Origin: Halomonas halodenitrificans DSM 735
Lineage (GTDB): Bacteria > Pseudomonadota > Gammaproteobacteria > Pseudomonadales > Halomonadaceae
Reading direction: 5' to 3'
Assembly (NCBI RefSeq): GCF_000620045.1
Contig: NZ_JHVH01000018.1
Span: 1-64,000, forward strand
Length of the DNA: 64,000 nucleotides
In this document: positions 9,765 through 17,902 of the stretch, one piece after another
Position numbering within the stretch: position 1 is the stretch's first letter
Layout: every line of letters begins with the position of its first letter
The notes under the pieces: generated by a model
Seen by the model: only the letters and a program-made list of their open reading frames with translations
The model's database searches: none
Told to the model about the DNA's origin: nothing
Translations under genes and position numbers: made by a program

Positions 9765-9842
9765 TTGTTGTCTTTTATACATGTTCCCAAGACTGCCGGC
9801 ACCAGTTTCCGCCTTGGCGCTGAACGCTACTTTGGAACCCTA
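9765..9842 (+). pseudogene. 5' remnant of a sulfotransferase gene, cut off by an IS
   Basis: Reading in frame from TTG 9765 gives SFIHVPKTAGTSFRLG followed by AERYFG. The first part is almost the same as the start of the intact sulfotransferase at 20,863 (FIHVPKTAGTSFRIG), including the PAPS-binding loop PKTAGTS. The homology stops at about 9842, where the IS3-family element begins, and no continuation was found on the far side of the IS at about 13,092. So only some 25 codons survive: a fourth sulfotransferase gene was once here and was largely deleted along with, or after, the IS insertion. Confidence 0.75.
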
Positions 9843-9878
9843 TGCGTCAACGTAGTTGTCACCCAAACGGATTGAGAG

Positions 9879-10388
9879 GTGATCAACGTGCGTTACCCCG
9901 CAGAGCGTAAGGAAGCCATCCTCAAGAAGATGGCACCGCCCATGAGCATGACCATCCCGGAGCTGGCCGAACAGGAAGGCATCACCGCGACAACCCTCTA
10001 CAATTGGCGGAAACAGGCCAGAGCACGAGGACAGGTTTTGCCATCACGTTCTACCCAGCCAGATCAGTGGACCAGTCAGGAGAAGTTCCAGATCGTCCTG
10101 GAGACAGCTCCGATGAACGAGGCTGAAGTCAGCGCCTACTGCCGCGAGCGCGGGCTCTACCCCGAGCAGGTGGAGGCTTGGCGGGATGCCTGCATGAACG
10201 CCAACGAAGAGGCGGCAGCGCAGGCCAAGCAGCTTCGACAGGCGCGTAAGGCGGAGCAGAAGCGGCTCCGTAAGCTGGAGCGCGAGTTGCATCGCAAGGA
10301 CAAGGCCCTGGCCGAGACGGCGGCGCTGTTGGCCCTGTCAAAAAAAGCCGAGGCGATCTGGGGCACGACCAACGACGAGGACGACTGA
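9879..10388 (+). CDS. IS3-family transposase OrfA
   Basis: The 169-residue protein is the DNA-binding OrfA of an IS3-family element. It has a helix-turn-helix (IPELAEQEGITATTLYNWRKQ) and a long basic, Ala/Glu-rich coiled coil (about residues 105-155) such as is used for dimerisation. It starts at GTG 9879, or perhaps GTG 9888. Its stop at 10,386-10,388 lies in the -1 frame relative to orfB, which stays open upstream of its own first start, so the usual OrfAB fusion by -1 frameshifting is possible. Since orfB is split, the element should not move by itself. Confidence 0.88.
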   Translation: MINVRYPAERKEAILKKMAPPMSMTIPELAEQEGITATTLYNWRKQARARGQVLPSRSTQPDQWTSQEKFQIVLETAPMNEAEVSAYCRERGLYPEQVEAWRDACMNANEEAAAQAKQLRQARKAEQKRLRKLERELHRKDKALAETAALLALSKKAEAIWGTTNDEDD

Positions 10389-10414
10389 CCAGCCTCCCGG
10401 ATCGCCAACGCATC

Positions 10415-11327
10415 GTGACTCTGGTGCAAGACGCCCAGCGTGACGGTGCTCGGCTGGCCAAAGCCTGTCAGGTGATGGGTATCAATGTGCGCACCTACTA
10501 CCGCTGGGTCACTGAAGGCCAGGTGATGGCTGATCGCCGTCCCGACGCCGACCGCCCGGAGCCGGCCAACAAGCTGTCGCCGGAAGAGCGAGAGGCGATC
10601 GTCACACTGTGCAACGCCCCGGAGTACCGGAGCCGCCCTCCGGCCTTCATCGTGGCCGATCAGGCGGACAAGGGCCGCTACCTGGCCTCTGAGTCGACGA
10701 TGTACCGAGTCCTTCATGAATACGACCAGCAACATCATCGGGGCCGACAGCAGGCCCCTCAGCGCAAGCGCTCTCCGACGACGCACCAAGCCACGGCGCC
10801 TAACCGCTTGTGGTGCTGGGATATTTCCTGGTTGCCCGGTCCTGCGCGAGGTACCTGGTGGTACCTGTATCTGATCATGGACGTCTTCAGTCGCAAGATC
10901 GTTGGGCACGAGGTTTACGAGACGGAGACCGGTGAGCTGGCCGCTGAGCTGATCCAGAAGGCCTGCTGGCGAGAGCACCTCACCGATCGTCACAAACCCT
11001 TGATTCTGCACTCAGATAACGGCAGTCCGATGAAGGCGGCAACCTTTCTGGAGAAGCTCTACGACCTGGGCATCGCCCCGTCGTACAGCCGGCCAAGGGT
11101 CAGCAACGACAACGCCTTCGCCGAGTCGGCCTTCAAGACACTGAAGTACCGGCCGGGATTCCCCGCCGACGGCTTCGCCACGCTGGCCGAGGCACAAGAC
11201 TGGGTCCAGCAATTCACCGAGTGGTACAACCATGAGCACCGGCACAGCGCCCTTCGCTACATCACGCCGAGCCAGCGTCATAACGGCGAGGCCAAAGGCA
11301 TCCTGGCGCAGCGCCGGGAGGTCTTCG
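10415..11327 (+). pseudogene. IS3-family transposase OrfB, split by another IS (tail at 12,929-13,054)
   Basis: The catalytic OrfB is present up to codon ...AQRREVF at 11,326, then the sequence of a second IS follows. The missing tail, starting VFEAAKQRHPERWSGD and ending at the TAA 13,052-13,054, lies on the far side. The DDE residues are in the first part: WCWDISW, LHSDNGSP and FAESAFKTLK. Joined, the two parts make a normal protein of about 345 residues. The open frame that continues to 11,428 is only a read-through into the inserted element. The first start is GTG 10,415, but translation is probably by -1 frameshift from orfA. Confidence 0.85.
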
Positions 11328-11334
11328 GAACCTG

Positions 11335-12447
11335 TCAACCTGATTCGGACAGATCGTTAAAAATTAATGTCGATTTCGTCGCGGTGTTGCCTGCCGCTGA
11401 TAACGTCGGGAAGTTCACCACGCTGTAGGGGGCCGGGTCGTCGTCATCGGGCTGTACCGGATTGATCGAGACACTCTCCGGCGGCATCGCCACCTTGGGG
11501 CGTCCGCGTAGGAACCGCTCAGGGTGCGCCTCGAAGCTGTCATCGAGCGCCCGCTGGCGGACCTTCGCAATGTCGCGATATCGGCCGGCGAAGACCTGCT
11601 CTGGCGTGAAGCCAGCAAGTCCGCTGTGATGGTGCTCCAGGTTGTACCAGTCAACGTAAGCGCTGTACCACTGCCGGGCATGGACGATGCTCTCGAAGCG
11701 CCCGGGATAGTCGGGCTGGTACTTGCTGGTCTTGAACTGGCTTTCGCTGAAGGGATTATCATTGCTGACCCGAGGCCGACTATGGCTGCACGTCACTCCC
11801 AGCTCTCCCATGAGATCCAGATAGCTGCGCGCAATCATCGGTGAACCTCGATCCTGGTGAAGCGTCAGTGCTCCGTGCGGGATTCCGTAGCGATCCACGG
11901 CCTCCTGGAAGAGCTGCTGAGCCAGTGCGGCATTCTCCTTGTGGGAGATCATCCAGGCCACGATGAAGCGGCTGTACAGGTCCAGCACCACGTAGAGATT
12001 GAGGTAGATGCCGCGTCGCCGCGTGGGCAATTTGCTCACATCCCACGTCCAGGCCTCGTTGGCGGCACATGCCGTGATGCGTGGCACGGCATGGTGTTGA
12101 GGCACACGTTGAGGGCGGCGGTCACCGCTCTCCTTGGCCTCACGCAGCTGCCGGTACCACGTGCTGAGCGAGCCGAGATAGATCCCTTGCTGCAGCAGGT
12201 CGTGGTAGATCTCATACACCGGCTGATCCCGGTAGGCCTCACTGTGCGCAATCTCGAGCATTTGCGCTCGTTCCTCAGCCGATAGCGCTCTGGGCTGCGG
12301 GCAGTGCCGACGCGACGTGGAGGCTCCGGTAGAGGGCTCATGGCGGCGTTTTCGCCAGGCATACACTGTGCTGCGGTTGATGCCCAAGGTTCGACAGGCC
12401 ACGGCCAATGGCAGGTGCGCCGGGCGCTCTTCGAGCACCGTGATCAT
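11335..12447 (-). CDS. IS3-family transposase OrfB
   Basis: The 370-residue integrase-type transposase has a helix-turn-helix at the start (LAVACRTLGINRSTVYAWRKRR) and the DDE residues in WTWDVSKLP, LHQDRGSP and FSESQFKTSKYQ. Its start ATG overlaps the stop of orfA by 4 bases (ATGA), so the two are translationally coupled instead of being joined by a frameshift. The last residues come from the terminal inverted repeat. It is intact and has all catalytic residues, so this nested copy is the younger and possibly active one. Confidence 0.93.
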   Translation of the reverse strand: MITVLEERPAHLPLAVACRTLGINRSTVYAWRKRRHEPSTGASTSRRHCPQPRALSAEERAQMLEIAHSEAYRDQPVYEIYHDLLQQGIYLGSLSTWYRQLREAKESGDRRPQRVPQHHAVPRITACAANEAWTWDVSKLPTRRRGIYLNLYVVLDLYSRFIVAWMISHKENAALAQQLFQEAVDRYGIPHGALTLHQDRGSPMIARSYLDLMGELGVTCSHSRPRVSNDNPFSESQFKTSKYQPDYPGRFESIVHARQWYSAYVDWYNLEHHHSGLAGFTPEQVFAGRYRDIAKVRQRALDDSFEAHPERFLRGRPKVAMPPESVSINPVQPDDDDPAPYSVVNFPTLSAAGNTATKSTLIFNDLSESG

Positions 12448-12848
12448 GGTTCGTTCCCATTGTTCATGCGATCGAGCATCGATAACGCTTTTTTTTGGAG
12501 CGATAGGCAGTCTTCGGCGGTCGACAGCCTCTGCTGAAGGCGGGCGTTCTCACGCTCCAGTGCGTCGATACGCTTCTGCTCCGGGGTCTTGCTTGGGGTC
12601 GGCCCCGGGGCGGTCTTGTGAAGCTTCTCCACGCCGTTCTCGGCAAGCTCCTTGCGCCAGGTGGTCAGCTGGCTGCTGTACAGCTTTTCGCGGCGCAACA
12701 GCTCTCCGAGTTCGCCATGCCGGCAGGCATCGGCTTCTGCCAGGATGCGCAGCTTGTACTCGGTCGAGAACTGACGTCGCGTACGCTTCTCCAGCTTGGG
12801 GTTCGGCGTGACCTGATGATCGGGCAGCTCGGTTGGCGGTTTAGGCAT
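12444..12848 (-). CDS. IS3-family transposase OrfA
   Basis: The 134-residue protein binds the IS ends. It has a helix-turn-helix-containing front (RRQFSTEYKLRILAEADACR then LLRREKLYSSQLTTWRKEL) and a C-terminal leucine-zipper-like coiled coil (ALERENARLQQRLSTAEDCL). It starts at ATG 12,848 on the minus strand, close to the right terminal repeat of the element, and overlaps orfB by 4 bases. Confidence 0.92.
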   Translation of the reverse strand: MPKPPTELPDHQVTPNPKLEKRTRRQFSTEYKLRILAEADACRHGELGELLRREKLYSSQLTTWRKELAENGVEKLHKTAPGPTPSKTPEQKRIDALERENARLQQRLSTAEDCLSLQKKALSMLDRMNNGNEP

Positions 12849-13127
12849 GCTATGGGCTCCTGAACCTCGGGCTCTGATATTGAGCTTAACTCACTGAGCC
12901 GGTGTATGGATTCAGGTTGACACACAGGGTCTTCGAGGCGGCGAAGCAACGTCACCCGGAGCGCTGGTCGGGTGACATCCGGAAACTCAGCCTGCCAGAG
13001 ATAGTGCACCTGAATCCCGAGCGGGATCCGGTGCCACAGGCAGCAGGGTTTTAAAGAGCCAGAACCATTTTATATGCCAACTATGTTGACAGACTCCGAT
13101 GTTGACAGACTCCGGGAGCGAAAAAGC

Positions 13128-13223
13128 ATGAGTAGAGAAACAGAAAACTTTTTATCTAAATTAGAAAACTGGAAAAAAACTTTGAAGTTAAATGCTTTGA
13201 TGCTCAGGGTGACGATGAACTAA
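13128..13223 (+). other. Separated 5' end of the 13,238 gene (apparent -1 frameshift at an A7 run)
   Basis: A good ribosome binding site (GGGAG at 13,113-13,117) precedes ATG 13,128, which opens a frame beginning MSRETENFLSKLENWKK. At the seven-A run 13,173-13,179 this frame should pass into the -1 frame, which reads NFEVKCFDAQGDDELSQ and runs without a stop into the large open frame at 13,238. One extra A, or a -1 slip on A-AAA-AAC, would make one protein. It may be a mutation, a sequencing error or a phase-variable tract. Confidence 0.7.
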
Positions 13224-13237
13224 GTCAGATTGTTGCT

Positions 13238-14686
13238 ATGCAGCGAGGCAAGGATGTTGATGGTTTATTAAAAATTTGGGAGCAAAAATTAGAACAATCT
13301 TATTTTGAGTTTCCACATCCTGAATATGAAGATATAAAAACCTGGGCCGTCTATAGTGTAAGACATGGTATGGGCAACTACGTGTTTATGAATGACTCAA
13401 CCAGCGCTTACCCTTGGGTTTTTGGTCAGTGTGTCAACTTCATAGATATCGTTATAACCAAAGAAGCTATCTACAACGCCTCTCTTTTTAATAATCATAC
13501 TTTTGAAGCTAGCATTCATAAGCTGTCGGAGATTCCGAGCAGTAATCTAGAACATAAAATCTGTGACTTTAATTTATGGGTTAGTCAAACAAGGCCGTAC
13601 CACTTTTTTTACGATCAGCTAAAGTTCTATTTTTATTTTCATTCCAAAAAATCCACGTCTTTTAAAAATGCTTTTTTTTCATTTGGAGATTATGAAAAGA
13701 GTGTTAGTGATGATGGCATTTTTCTTTTTCCTACTGTTATAGGCAATAATCACTACAAAGCTGGAACAGGAAAAAAACTCAATGAGAAAATGGAAAAGTT
13801 GGTTTATGAAGACTCAATAAAGAATTATATGCCACAGAAAACTGATGACAGTGTTTTAAAACTTTGGTATGGCATAACCGGCCAAAAAAGAAGCTGGTTA
13901 CAGCAGGTCGAGGGAATTGAAAATATTGTTAAGGGTTTATTGCCACATTTTAATGGGATCGAACTTTATGTAGATGGCATGACGGCACCGGAGGGACAAG
14001 TCATTCAAAATACCGATGATGAAGCCGTTTTTGCCCAAATAACAAAACGATTGAAAGGTAAGTGCACAATTCACTCACTCATAGGCCAAGACTATCGCCA
14101 TAAGATTCAAATATGCAGCACTGTTGATATGTTTATTGCCAATGCGGGAACAGGGTGCATGGTTCCCCTTCGTTTTTGCAAAAAACCGGGGGTTCTGCAC
14201 TCCAACACAAAGCTTTTTACTTTTCCTGATGATTATCCTGATACAATAAAAAGGTTCAATAAAAAATACGTCATTGATGTTTTTGAAGAGGGTAAAAAAC
14301 GGTCGGACTTTGCCAGTTACCACATTCCTTGGCAGCACATCTTTAATCTCACAGTAGAGGTTCTTAATCAAACTAAAAATACTAACATTCTTTCTTTAGA
14401 AGTGCCGCCAGTAGATGAAGTTGCAAAGGCTTACGAAGCACAGGAGCAGGCTAGAAAGAAAAAACTAATGGCATTTGCAGCTCTGGAAAATCGAGTCAAG
14501 CCAACTTACAAAAGCCCTGATATTTTGCGCGAAGTCGCACTGTCTTTTGAACACTCGGGTGATATTGAAACTGCCCTCAAAATCATGCAAAAGGCGCTGG
14601 AGCTTCGGCCTACTGGCCCATTAATCAAGAAAAAAGTGATCGAGTATCAGGCCGTTATTGAGAGCGCCAATCAAAAGGTAAAATGA
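13238..14686 (+). CDS. Polysaccharide-locus protein of unknown function, GT-B-like half and TPR-like tail
   Basis: The open part is 482 residues; the natural protein probably starts at 13,128 and is about 518 residues, joined through the A7 run. I do not recognise the family with confidence. The middle (residues about 190-370) has features of a GT-B glycosyltransferase C-domain: IELYVDGMTAPEG, CTIHSLIGQDYRHKIQICS and MFIANAGTGCMVPLRF, resembling an acceptor or nucleotide-sugar site. The C-terminal 50 residues (LREVALSFEHSGDIETALKI, then GPLIKKKVIEYQ) closely match the tail of the protein at 8533. The gene is AT-rich, lies directly after the nested IS block, and overlaps the next gene by 4 bases (ATGA). 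Confidence 0.6.
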   Translation: MQRGKDVDGLLKIWEQKLEQSYFEFPHPEYEDIKTWAVYSVRHGMGNYVFMNDSTSAYPWVFGQCVNFIDIVITKEAIYNASLFNNHTFEASIHKLSEIPSSNLEHKICDFNLWVSQTRPYHFFYDQLKFYFYFHSKKSTSFKNAFFSFGDYEKSVSDDGIFLFPTVIGNNHYKAGTGKKLNEKMEKLVYEDSIKNYMPQKTDDSVLKLWYGITGQKRSWLQQVEGIENIVKGLLPHFNGIELYVDGMTAPEGQVIQNTDDEAVFAQITKRLKGKCTIHSLIGQDYRHKIQICSTVDMFIANAGTGCMVPLRFCKKPGVLHSNTKLFTFPDDYPDTIKRFNKKYVIDVFEEGKKRSDFASYHIPWQHIFNLTVEVLNQTKNTNILSLEVPPVDEVAKAYEAQEQARKKKLMAFAALENRVKPTYKSPDILREVALSFEHSGDIETALKIMQKALELRPTGPLIKKKVIEYQAVIESANQKVK

Positions 14687-15636
14687 TGAATCTTATGTTT
14701 CTAGACTGCACCTTCCGCGACGGCGGCTACTACAACGCCTGGGATTTCTCCCCCGATCTGATCCACCAATACCTCGATGCCATGCAGGCCGCCGGGGTGG
14801 ATGTGGTGGAGCTGGGCTTCCGCACTCTGAAGAACCAGGGCTTCCAGGGGCCCTGCGCCTTCACCACCGATGAGTTTATCCGCAGCCTGACGATACCGAC
14901 CGAGCTGACGATTGGCGTGATGGTCAACGGCAACGAACTGGTGGGCGAGGTGCCCCAGCAGGAAGCGCTGGAGCGGCTTTTCCCCAATGCGGCGGCGGAG
15001 TCACCCGTGGATCTGGTGCGTATCGCCTGCCACGTGCATGAGTTCGAGAAGGCGCTGCTGGCGGTCACCTGGCTGAAGGAGCGTGGCTATCAGGTCGGCT
15101 TCAACCTGATGCAGGTGGCGGATCGCACCGAGGAGGAGGTGAAGGCGCTCGCTCGTCAAGCCAAGGCCTACCCGATGGATGCGCTCTACTTCGCCGACAG
15201 CATGGGAAGCATGAACCCGGATCAAGCGGCGCAGATCATCCAGTGGTTCCGCAGCGAATGGAAGGGCCCTATGGGCATCCATACCCATGACAACCTGGGC
15301 CTGGCGCTCTCCAACACCCTGCGCGCGCTGGACGAGGGCGTGACCTGGGTGGATTCCACCGTCACCGGCATGGGCCGCGGGCCGGGCAATGCCCGTACCG
15401 AGGAGCTCGCCATCGAGATCGCCGAGCGACGTGGCAAGCCGGTCAATATGGTTCCCTTGATGACGCTGCTGCGTGAGCACTTCAAGCCCATGCAGGCCCA
15501 CTATGGTTGGGGCACCAACCCCTACTACTATTTGGCCGGCAAGTACGGCATCCACCCCACCTATATCCAGGAGATGCTCAGCGACTCCCGCTACAGCAGA
15601 ACTGAGTTTGATAGTGGATATGTTACTCATGCATGA
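14683..15636 (+). CDS. HMG-CoA-lyase-like aldolase (DRE-TIM metallolyase)
   Basis: The 317-residue product is a TIM-barrel aldolase of the HMGL-like/4-hydroxy-2-oxovalerate aldolase superfamily. It shows LDCTFRDGGYYN (metal-binding Asp and the catalytic Arg-Asp pair) at the start, VDLVRIACHVHE in the middle and the metal site GIHTHDNLGLALSNT. These enzymes make or break C-C bonds with pyruvate-like or acyl-CoA carbanions. In this locus it probably builds an unusual sugar-acid precursor for the NeuB-like enzyme. It is GC-rich (like core genes) between AT-rich neighbours, up to about base 15,595; the last 14 codons (from RTEFDSG) are AT-rich, so the natural C-terminus may have been replaced. 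Start: ATG 14,683 overlapping the preceding stop. Confidence 0.82.
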   Translation: MMNLMFLDCTFRDGGYYNAWDFSPDLIHQYLDAMQAAGVDVVELGFRTLKNQGFQGPCAFTTDEFIRSLTIPTELTIGVMVNGNELVGEVPQQEALERLFPNAAAESPVDLVRIACHVHEFEKALLAVTWLKERGYQVGFNLMQVADRTEEEVKALARQAKAYPMDALYFADSMGSMNPDQAAQIIQWFRSEWKGPMGIHTHDNLGLALSNTLRALDEGVTWVDSTVTGMGRGPGNARTEELAIEIAERRGKPVNMVPLMTLLREHFKPMQAHYGWGTNPYYYLAGKYGIHPTYIQEMLSDSRYSRTEFDSGYVTHA

Positions 15637-15702
15637 AGCTTCCGTTAAGATTTTTATAACTTTTACTTTTCAGCCGACCGCTTTGAAAGGTTAAATACTC
15701 TT

Positions 15703-16431
15703 ATGCCGAAAATAAAAGAAAGCGATGAAGTCCGTAAGTTAATGAATGGCTTGATCGATTTAATATATCGAAAGATGTCTTCTATTCAAAAAGGCCGATT
15801 TGATATAGAGATCAAGCCTGATGGCAGTCCAGTTACTCAATCTGATGTATATGTTGAGAACTTGGTTAAGCAATATATTGAAGAAAAAATTCCAGAGGTA
15901 ACATTTGTTGGCGAAGAAAATTTTAGTGAGTTAACCTCAACCGTACCTGAAGGCTATTACGCTATTCTTGATCCTATTGATGGCACAGAGAACTTCTGTT
16001 CAGGCCTAAAAGAATGGGGCGTATCTTTTACACTTTGGTATGGTAATCAGCACTTAGGCAGTTTTCTGTTTCTCCCTGAACTAGGCGAACACCTTATGAC
16101 GGGTGATACGTTAACGCCGATCCACTCTAGGATTCGTGGGTTTTCGTCTTCTATGTGTGACGAAATCCTCGAAGGCATGCGCTCTACTCAAGAAAGCCGC
16201 TTGATGGGGTGTGCTGTTTATAACCTCTACAATGTGATCAGAGGAAGTTTTGCACGCTTTACCAACCCCCGGGGTGCCTACAGCTGGGATTTACTGCCTG
16301 GCCTGATGCTGGCACGCGAACATAACTGTGACATTGAAGTAGAAGGAAAGCCGTACCATGGAGAATTTCTCGAACCTGGTAGAAAATATCGCGTCGACAT
16401 TCGCCACCGATACGATCTTCATACTCGGTAA
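15703..16431 (+). CDS. Inositol-monophosphatase/CysQ-family phosphatase
   Basis: The 242-residue protein belongs to the lithium-sensitive, magnesium-dependent phosphatase family (IMPase, FBPase, CysQ). The metal-binding motifs are complete: FVGEEN, LDPIDGTENF (near residue 88-97) and YSWDLLPGL near the C-terminus. In this position it could remove phosphate from a sugar-phosphate intermediate of the NeuB/NeuA pathway or hydrolyse PAP left by the sulfotransferases; the sequence does not settle this. It is shorter at the C-terminus than most family members. Its last 74 bases overlap the next gene in another frame. The DNA is moderately AT-rich. A separate, more typical cysQ is at 33,311. Confidence 0.8.
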   Translation: MPKIKESDEVRKLMNGLIDLIYRKMSSIQKGRFDIEIKPDGSPVTQSDVYVENLVKQYIEEKIPEVTFVGEENFSELTSTVPEGYYAILDPIDGTENFCSGLKEWGVSFTLWYGNQHLGSFLFLPELGEHLMTGDTLTPIHSRIRGFSSSMCDEILEGMRSTQESRLMGCAVYNLYNVIRGSFARFTNPRGAYSWDLLPGLMLAREHNCDIEVEGKPYHGEFLEPGRKYRVDIRHRYDLHTR

Positions 16432-17902
16432 AGGCGCCTCTGTTGATCGTATTCACCCGAGCCTACTGGCAAGCTCATTAGTTATTGGCCTGAATGATGC
16501 TGAGCGGATCGCCCCCTGCGATATTTCTATCTTCCATGATGAATGGGTAATCGATGGCTTGAAAGCCAACGGTTGGCGTTCTCGTTTGTACATCACTTCA
16601 ACAAATATTGAACCGCCTAAAGGTGAAGTATTCAGGGCACGTTATGTGCCTGCCGCCCAAGAAGGCGTTGATGTGATGCTCAGTCGCTTGGTCATGGAAA
16701 AGCCAGAGCAAGACTTTGTTATTGAAGAGGTGTTATTCCTTTCTGCCATTAGGTTAGCGCGAGTTATCGCCAAAGGGCGTGAGCGTAAGCAAACCGTTTA
16801 CATGCTGGGTTTTGATTTTTCCGTTGATCAAGGCTATGCCCATGCCATTGATTATGACTATTCCCCTGCGGATGCCAGTGGGCGTGCAGCGCGTATTAGC
16901 CCTCAAGAACATTATTTTGTTAATGCGCTTTACATGCTGCGCGACAGTGAAGTTGATGTTCAGCATGTTGGCGATAGAGCGTTCTCAACACTGACACCAG
17001 AAGAACTGAATACACGCTTTCTACCTGGGCTGGATAAGCGGCTGGTGCCCAATGAGGATCGTGTTTTAATCACTGCCGAGTTAACTACCAATCACTTCGG
17101 TGATCGCCATCGCCTAGAGCGCATGGTACGTGCTGCCCATGCAGCAGGCGCTGATTTAGTAAAGGTTCAGAAGCGTGATGTTGAAACCTTTTATTCCAAA
17201 GAACAGCTAGATGCTAAGTACGTGTCGCCTTTTGGCAATACCTTCCGAGATTACCGGTTAGCACTAGAGCTGGACAGGGATGATTTCGAGTTTCTGGATG
17301 GTTTGTGTTCTAAGCTAGGCATTCGTTGGTTCGCTTCAGTGCTAGACGAGCCCTCCTTCCGTTTTATACAACAGTTCGACCCAGAGCTGATCAAGCTTCC
17401 ATCTACGATTTCAGAGCACACTGATTACCTGGCAACGGTAGCGCGAGAATATAAGCGTGGCATTGTGCTTTCTACCGGCATGACCGACCAAGACTATGAA
17501 AAATGGGTGCTGGAGACGTTTACAAACTGCAATAAGTTATACCTAATGCAGTGTAACTCTGCTTACCCAACCCCGACGCATGATTGCAATGTGGGCGTTA
17601 TTCGCCATTATCGTGACCTTTCTAAACAGCATCCACACGTAGTGCCTGGCTATTCAAGTCATGATTTTGGTGCAATGGCCTCAGCCATGGCAGTGGCAGC
17701 CGGTGCTCGTATTGTGGAGAAACATGTAAAGCTTGGTAATACTGAGTGGGCTCACTTTGATGCAGTGGCATTGGATCTGACAACCTCAGAGTTCGTTGAT
17801 TACGTTGCCGCCGTGCGCGAAGCAGAAGTCATTGTCGGCTCTGAAGCGAAAGAAATAAATGATAGTGAGCATCATAAATACTTCAAAAAGGTTCTAAAAT
17901 GA
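16358..17902 (+). CDS. Fusion: GT42/MptE-like N-domain and NeuB-type nonulosonate synthase
   Basis: The 514-residue protein has two parts. Residues about 18-225 begin FILGKGASVDRI and include VYMLGFDFSVDQGY and SPQEHYFVNAL, a pattern that resembles the fold shared by GT42 sialyltransferases and MptE/DUF115-like proteins. Residues about 232-514 are a NeuB-type synthase: ITAELTTNHFGD, GADLVKVQKRD, WFASVLDEPS, IKLPS, VLSTGMT, QCNSAYPTP and GYSSHD, with EKH near the end. NeuB enzymes condense phosphoenolpyruvate with an amino sugar or related aldehyde to make a nonulosonic acid. The C-terminal SAF (antifreeze-like) domain usual in NeuB is absent. ATG 16,358 has AAGGAA upstream, overlaps the previous gene by 74 bases, and no other start is nearby. 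Confidence 0.8.
   Translation: MENFSNLVENIASTFATDTIFILGKGASVDRIHPSLLASSLVIGLNDAERIAPCDISIFHDEWVIDGLKANGWRSRLYITSTNIEPPKGEVFRARYVPAAQEGVDVMLSRLVMEKPEQDFVIEEVLFLSAIRLARVIAKGRERKQTVYMLGFDFSVDQGYAHAIDYDYSPADASGRAARISPQEHYFVNALYMLRDSEVDVQHVGDRAFSTLTPEELNTRFLPGLDKRLVPNEDRVLITAELTTNHFGDRHRLERMVRAAHAAGADLVKVQKRDVETFYSKEQLDAKYVSPFGNTFRDYRLALELDRDDFEFLDGLCSKLGIRWFASVLDEPSFRFIQQFDPELIKLPSTISEHTDYLATVAREYKRGIVLSTGMTDQDYEKWVLETFTNCNKLYLMQCNSAYPTPTHDCNVGVIRHYRDLSKQHPHVVPGYSSHDFGAMASAMAVAAGARIVEKHVKLGNTEWAHFDAVALDLTTSEFVDYVAAVREAEVIVGSEAKEINDSEHHKYFKKVLK

Larger units (their letters stand above)
11328..12927 (-). mobile_element. IS3-family element inserted in the orfB of another IS
   Basis: The ends carry the inverted repeat TGTCAACCTGAWTC (11,333 onward and the complement ending at 12,922). 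The same 8 bases, GGTCTTCG, stand on both sides (11,320-11,327 and 12,928-12,935), as expected for a target duplication; removing one copy restores the host orfB frame exactly. Confidence 0.85.
9846..13091 (+). mobile_element. IS3-family element, interrupted by a second IS3-family element
   Basis: The left end at 9846-9858 (GTCAACGTAGTTG) pairs with the complement of 13,078-13,090 (GTCAACATAGTTG). Between them lie orfA, the front of orfB, the inserted second element (11,328-12,927) and the tail of orfB. Just past the right end a 16-base unit (ATGTTGACAGACTCCG) is repeated in tandem, at 13,083-13,114. Confidence 0.82.

Noticed and set aside
11328..11428. C-terminal part of the 10,415 frame (to 11,428) as natural transposase end
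   Set aside because: It is translated from the terminal repeat and orfB of the inserted IS; the real tail is at 12,929-13,054.
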